Below the pieces are notes generated by a model. That model had not been told where the DNA came from and searched no databases. It saw nothing but the letters and a program-made list of their open reading frames with translations. The position numbers were made by a program, and so were the translations under genes. Of a stretch of 50,963 nucleotides of DNA, positions 47,140-50,963 are shown in pieces. The DNA lies in assembly GCA_029571125.1 (NCBI GenBank), contig JAKPTH010000283.1:1-50963 (forward strand), written 5' to 3'. This stretch comes from a bacterium. Lineage in GTDB: Bacteria; Muiribacteriota; UBA9980. Every line of letters starts with the position of its first letter. The stretch's first letter is position 1.

Positions 47140-47640
47140 TTATTTTAAAAGTGTTTTAATTAGTGATTGAAGCGCCGCCGCCTGGAACCCGAGTATGGCT
47201 ATAATAATAAGAAGATTCGTCTGGCAGAACGCTCTTAAATGCTCGATGACTATTCGCTGCGCGATCAGTCCCGATACTATCGCGAGAATCGAACCGGCAG
47301 GAGCGTGGTTTACGTCCATACACAGCAGCGCCGGAATAATTAAAAAGCATGCGTAAGGATACGCAAGCACGAGCCATGACGGAAGAAAAGCCAGTGCACG
47401 GTTCCACATGCTCGCAGGGCGGACGTCTTCTATTTCGCCGGGCGAAAAATCCAGAGGGTATTCGAGGGTTTTGCGGTCGCATCTGATTCCGACGCATAGG
47501 CGCCGTTCATCGAATACGAGTATTCCTTCCCATCTACCGTTAACTTTGACGTCTACAAAAATAAAGCCGTCGCGCGACGGTTTCGGAAGTTTTGCTTCGA
47601 GTCCGGGCGTAAGACTGAACGGATATATTTTTTCACTCAC
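47140..47640 (-). CDS. Membrane protein of unknown function
   Basis: 166-aa ORF with hydrophobic C-terminal half. Confidence 0.6.
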   Translation of the reverse strand: MSEKIYPFSLTPGLEAKLPKPSRDGFIFVDVKVNGRWEGILVFDERRLCVGIRCDRKTLEYPLDFSPGEIEDVRPASMWNRALAFLPSWLVLAYPYACFLIIPALLCMDVNHAPAGSILAIVSGLIAQRIVIEHLRAFCQTNLLIIIAILGFQAAALQSLIKTLLK

Positions 47641-47817
47641 GATAAGCCTCGTTATTTATTTTGATATAGATTCTCTGCAGCAGGCTATTTCAGGCTCAAG
47701 CCCGCGGATATGGCGCCTGAATTTTTTCAAATCATTTTACCGATCATAGCCGTTTCTACTTGATTATAATTTTATTATACAACCATACGCAGCGTCAAGT
47801 TTAATCTTAAAATAAAG

Positions 47818-47846
47818 TTGTATAAAATTCTGACGTATAGTATAAT
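47818..47846 (+). promoter_or_regulatory. Sigma70-type promoter (TTGTAT-N17-TATAAT)
   Basis: ttgtat aaaattctgacgtatag tataat. Confidence 0.6.
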
Positions 47847-47874
47847 GAAAGCTAAAGAATAAATAAAAATTTGA

Positions 47875-47982
47875 ATGATCGGCACGCGTAATTTCGGAAA
47901 AATTTTGATGCCAAAAGACTTTCAAAAAAATAAAAGAAAAAAGTTCACCATTAATCGACCTGATGCGGACATTTTCGAATGA
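47875..47982 (+). CDS. Candidate 35-aa small ORF, ATGA-overlapping the B12-radical SAM gene (possible leader or precursor peptide)
   Basis: Own translation: [38 protein letters not shown] at 47980-47982 overlaps ATG at 47979. Below the track's size cut-off. Confidence 0.4.
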   Translation: MIGTRNFGKILMPKDFQKNKRKKFTINRPDADIFE

Positions 47983-49325
47983 AAATAAAATTAATCTCCC
48001 CCAAAATGAGCCTTAGGCCTATGGATTCCGAATATAAGAGGCGGATGTCGCCCTCGTTATCTCTGGCGACCCTGGCATCGTTGATAGGGGCCGAACATGC
48101 CGTTTACATCGAAGACGAAAATGTTCAAAATTTGAATTTTAACGACGGACCTGATCTGGTCGGCATTACCGTAAACGTCGATACGTCGAGGCGGGCGTAC
48201 GAAATAGCGTCGGTTTACAGACAAAAAGGAATAAAAGTTATACTTGGCGGAATACATGTAAGCGCCAACCCGAATGAAGCGTTAGAGTATGCCGACTCGG
48301 TATGCGTCGGCGAGGCTGAGCGGCTGATGCAAACCATCATTAACGATGCGCAAAAAGGCGAGCTGAAAAATATTTACTATAATCCGGATCCGACCGATCC
48401 GCAGGATATACCTTTGCCTGACTGGTCGCTTGTCAATAGATCGAAATATTTATACACGAATATCATCTGCTCGAGCAGAGGATGCCCGTTTAAATGCGAA
48501 TTCTGCTATAACAGCAGCGAATATGTGCATCACCGGTATAGAAACCGGCCAATTACAAACGTAATGAACGAAATTAAACGGATGGGCACCAGGCAGGTAA
48601 TGTTCATCGACGATAATTTTATCGGCGACCCCCGGAACGCCATAAAATTAATACATGAATTGAAAAAGCAAAATATCGTATGGCACGCCGCCGTCTCTAC
48701 AAATATCGTTCACATGCCCGAATTGATGGACTTAATGACGGACGGCGGATGCAAAAGCCTGTTTATCGGATTTGAATCTATAAACCGGGAATCGATAAAA
48801 AATTCAAATAAGCTGCAGAACAACATAGATCTTTATGAAAAACTTATAGCCGATCTTCATTGCAGAAACATTATGGTCAACGCCAGCCTGGTTTTTGGCT
48901 TCGATACCGACACATTTGAAATATTTAAAACCACTCTCGACTGGCTGGTTAAAAATAAGGTAGAAACTATGACGGCTCACATCCTAACGCCATACCCCGG
49001 CACGGCCCTGTATAAAAATCTCTTGAATAAAGGCAGAATAATCGATTATAATACAAATAATTACAATACGGCTAACGTCGTCTTCCGGCCTGAAAATATG
49101 TCGGCGGAGGAGCTGAAGAAAGGTTATCTGTGGATTTATGATCAATTTTATTCGTTTAAAAACATTTTAAAAAGACTTCCCGATAATAAAAAACAAAGGA
49201 TACCCTTTTTGTTGTTTAATTTTGGTTATAGAAAATTCGGAAAGCTTACCTCATTATTAGGAAAACTTGGATTTATGAGTTTTATAGGAACTCTGGGAAG
49301 AAAACTGTCTTATAACATCGAATAA
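47979..49325 (+). CDS. Cobalamin-binding-domain radical SAM protein
   Basis: N-terminal B12-like domain ([45 protein letters not shown]), [16 protein letters not shown] cluster motif, FIDDNF, GFESI. Confidence 0.92.
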   Translation: MKIKLISPKMSLRPMDSEYKRRMSPSLSLATLASLIGAEHAVYIEDENVQNLNFNDGPDLVGITVNVDTSRRAYEIASVYRQKGIKVILGGIHVSANPNEALEYADSVCVGEAERLMQTIINDAQKGELKNIYYNPDPTDPQDIPLPDWSLVNRSKYLYTNIICSSRGCPFKCEFCYNSSEYVHHRYRNRPITNVMNEIKRMGTRQVMFIDDNFIGDPRNAIKLIHELKKQNIVWHAAVSTNIVHMPELMDLMTDGGCKSLFIGFESINRESIKNSNKLQNNIDLYEKLIADLHCRNIMVNASLVFGFDTDTFEIFKTTLDWLVKNKVETMTAHILTPYPGTALYKNLLNKGRIIDYNTNNYNTANVVFRPENMSAEELKKGYLWIYDQFYSFKNILKRLPDNKKQRIPFLLFNFGYRKFGKLTSLLGKLGFMSFIGTLGRKLSYNIE

Positions 49326-49366
49326 GAATATTCGCCGGAAAATATATTGGATTAAGGAGCATACAA

Positions 49367-50140
49367 ATGGCTAACGATGAAATATTGATTCACGATTTCG
49401 ATCCTGACTTGATTTGCGATTACTTCGGAAGGCTCGAGCGGCAGGGGCCCGGCAGCCCCGAGTCCACAGTCAGGGCGTTAAGTTTTATCGACGATCTTTC
49501 GAATGAATTGAAAATCGCGGATATTGCCTGCGGAACCGGCGGCCAGACGATGGTCCTCGCGCAAAACACCAGAGGAACCATCACCGGTGTTGATATTTGC
49601 CCTGATTTTATCGAAAAATTCAACGTAAACGCTCAAAAGTTCGGCTTTCGGGACAGGGTAAAAGGCGTCGTCGGCTCGATGGATAATTTGCCGTTTCAAA
49701 ACGAAGAGCTCGATGTCATATGGTCCGAAGGGGCTATCGCCAATATAGGTTTTGAAAAGGGCCTGAATTATTTGAAACGCTTTCTAAAAAAAGGCGGCTA
49801 TATAGCTTTAACTTATGAGTCGTGGTTCACCGATGAACGCCCCGCCGAAATTGAAAAATTCTGGGTTAGCGCCGTTCCTGAAATGAGTACGATAGCCCAT
49901 AATATTTCAACGATACAGAAAGCCGGCTACAGCCTCGTCGCCGCTTTTACATTACCGGAAAAATGCTGGACCGATACTTTTTTCATTCCGCAAAAAGCCA
50001 TACAAAAAGCGTTTCTTGAAAAAAACGCCGGAAGCAAGGCCGCGGTAACTTTCGTTGAATATATGAAGTATGAAGCTGAGTTGTATTCGAAATACAAACA
50101 ATATTACGGATATGTTTTTTATATTGGTAAAAAAATATGA
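49367..50140 (+). CDS. Class I SAM-dependent methyltransferase
   Basis: [54 protein letters not shown] aaggag. Confidence 0.9.
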   Translation: MANDEILIHDFDPDLICDYFGRLERQGPGSPESTVRALSFIDDLSNELKIADIACGTGGQTMVLAQNTRGTITGVDICPDFIEKFNVNAQKFGFRDRVKGVVGSMDNLPFQNEELDVIWSEGAIANIGFEKGLNYLKRFLKKGGYIALTYESWFTDERPAEIEKFWVSAVPEMSTIAHNISTIQKAGYSLVAAFTLPEKCWTDTFFIPQKAIQKAFLEKNAGSKAAVTFVEYMKYEAELYSKYKQYYGYVFYIGKKI

Positions 50141-50199
50141 AAAAATCAATCTCGACGCCGCTTTTTATAACGGCCATTAAAAATCTTTAATGGAGTACT

Positions 50200-50883
50200 A
50201 TGAAAATACACGTCAGCCGAGAAGGCAATGCTTATATTTATAAAGTTTCAAATCGTTCAGGCGTTTCTGAGAGCGAATTAAAATCGATGTATTATGAGTG
50301 TGACGAAAACGGCCTCTACAGAAGAATTTATCCGGCCAGTCTGATGTTCGAACACGACGGGCGATTGCTTGAAAATAATTACAACAACTATCTCATGGAT
50401 AAAGAAAATGAAATTCACACCGACGACAGAAAAATCATCGATAATGCCATTGAATGGATATGTTCCGTTCATGAAAATAACGGAATAAAATGGTGGCTTG
50501 CCGGCAGCGCCGCTTTATATGTCCGCGGAATCGACGTTTGGCCGCACGACATCGATGTAATGACCTATAAAACCGAGATCGAAAAACTGCAGCAGGCCGT
50601 CGGAAAATATATTTCCGAGCCTTTTCATCACGTCACAAACTGGGTGGTGAAGGGATTTGGGGTCGTGTACCGGCAATACAAGATCGATTATGCGTTCGAG
50701 CCTGAAGAATGGGTCGATGGAAACGGCCGCGTCGATTTCGGGCCTTACGCGCAAGCGCACCTTGAAAAAATAAAATGGAATGGCCGCACTATATCGGTCC
50801 CGCCTCTCGAACTTCACATCAAATCGAATGCGGCAAGAGGAAGAACCGGAGTGGTCGATAAAATAAAGGCCGCAATCTTATAA
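50200..50883 (+). CDS. Nucleotidyltransferase-fold protein
   Basis: WWLAGSAALYVRGIDVWPHDIDVMT (GS...DxD NTase motif). Confidence 0.75.
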   Translation: MKIHVSREGNAYIYKVSNRSGVSESELKSMYYECDENGLYRRIYPASLMFEHDGRLLENNYNNYLMDKENEIHTDDRKIIDNAIEWICSVHENNGIKWWLAGSAALYVRGIDVWPHDIDVMTYKTEIEKLQQAVGKYISEPFHHVTNWVVKGFGVVYRQYKIDYAFEPEEWVDGNGRVDFGPYAQAHLEKIKWNGRTISVPPLELHIKSNAARGRTGVVDKIKAAIL

Positions 50884-50920
50884 GTATTTTATTTAAAATT
50901 TAATTATCAGGAGCGTCTAT

Positions 50921-50963
50921 ATGGATAAATTTATTGCCTCGTCAGATGAAACTATGATACATT
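50921..50963 (+). CDS. Start of the next gene, truncated by window edge
   Basis: caggagcgtctatATG; MDKFIASSDETMIH..., reminiscent of N-termini of CBS/NDP-sugar nucleotidyltransferases, but only 14 aa visible. Confidence 0.4.
   Translation, partial: MDKFIASSDETMIH

Noticed and set aside
1-50963. tRNA, rRNA, CRISPR arrays and intact transposases
   Set aside because: None found by eye on either strand; small tRNAs could still be missed without a covariance-model search.

Overview
A 51-kb chromosomal window from an uncultured, apparently diderm bacterium. I do not assign a phylum. No rRNA, tRNA, CRISPR array or intact transposase was recognised. The left two thirds is mostly minus strand. (i) 1-7805 holds tandem paralogues of a large coiled-coil family I do not recognise; one member is split by a ~93%-identical 311-bp-offset tandem duplication. 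(ii) 7899-9257 is an orphan ABC sugar-binding protein. (iii) 9355-25675 is a long housekeeping run in transcription order: remA(DUF370)-gmk-coaBC-priA-def-fmt-rsmB-rlmN-[PASTA protein]-[kinase-like protein]-rpe-wecG/tagA-like-mfd. The position normally held by stp-prkC-rsgA has a separate PASTA protein plus a kinase-fold protein that lacks every catalytic motif, with no phosphatase and no rsgA. (iv) Next come an M28 peptidase and a Co/Ni ECF transporter operon (cbiM-PDGLE-LprI-like-cbiQ-cbiO). (v) Then a rhodanese, a membrane protein, and a DEAD-box helicase with a consensus promoter and ~360-nt leader. (vi) Then a kinase-fold/OMP-like operon. The right end is mostly plus strand: a LamG surface protein, a Sel1/ankyrin protein, a NimA-like flavoprotein with an ECF S-like protein, a PadR-PspC/DUF4097 pair, a PqqD-like/radical SAM/SPASM locus, and a B12-radical SAM-methyltransferase-nucleotidyltransferase locus preceded by an unannotated 35-aa ORF. 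At least 12 sigma70-type promoters are readable by eye, all with a 17-bp spacer; two lie 9 nt from a start codon, suggesting leaderless mRNAs. The strongest 'second look' items are the split PASTA/pseudokinase locus, the unrecognised paralogue family with its broken member, and the 35-aa ORF coupled to the B12-radical SAM gene.
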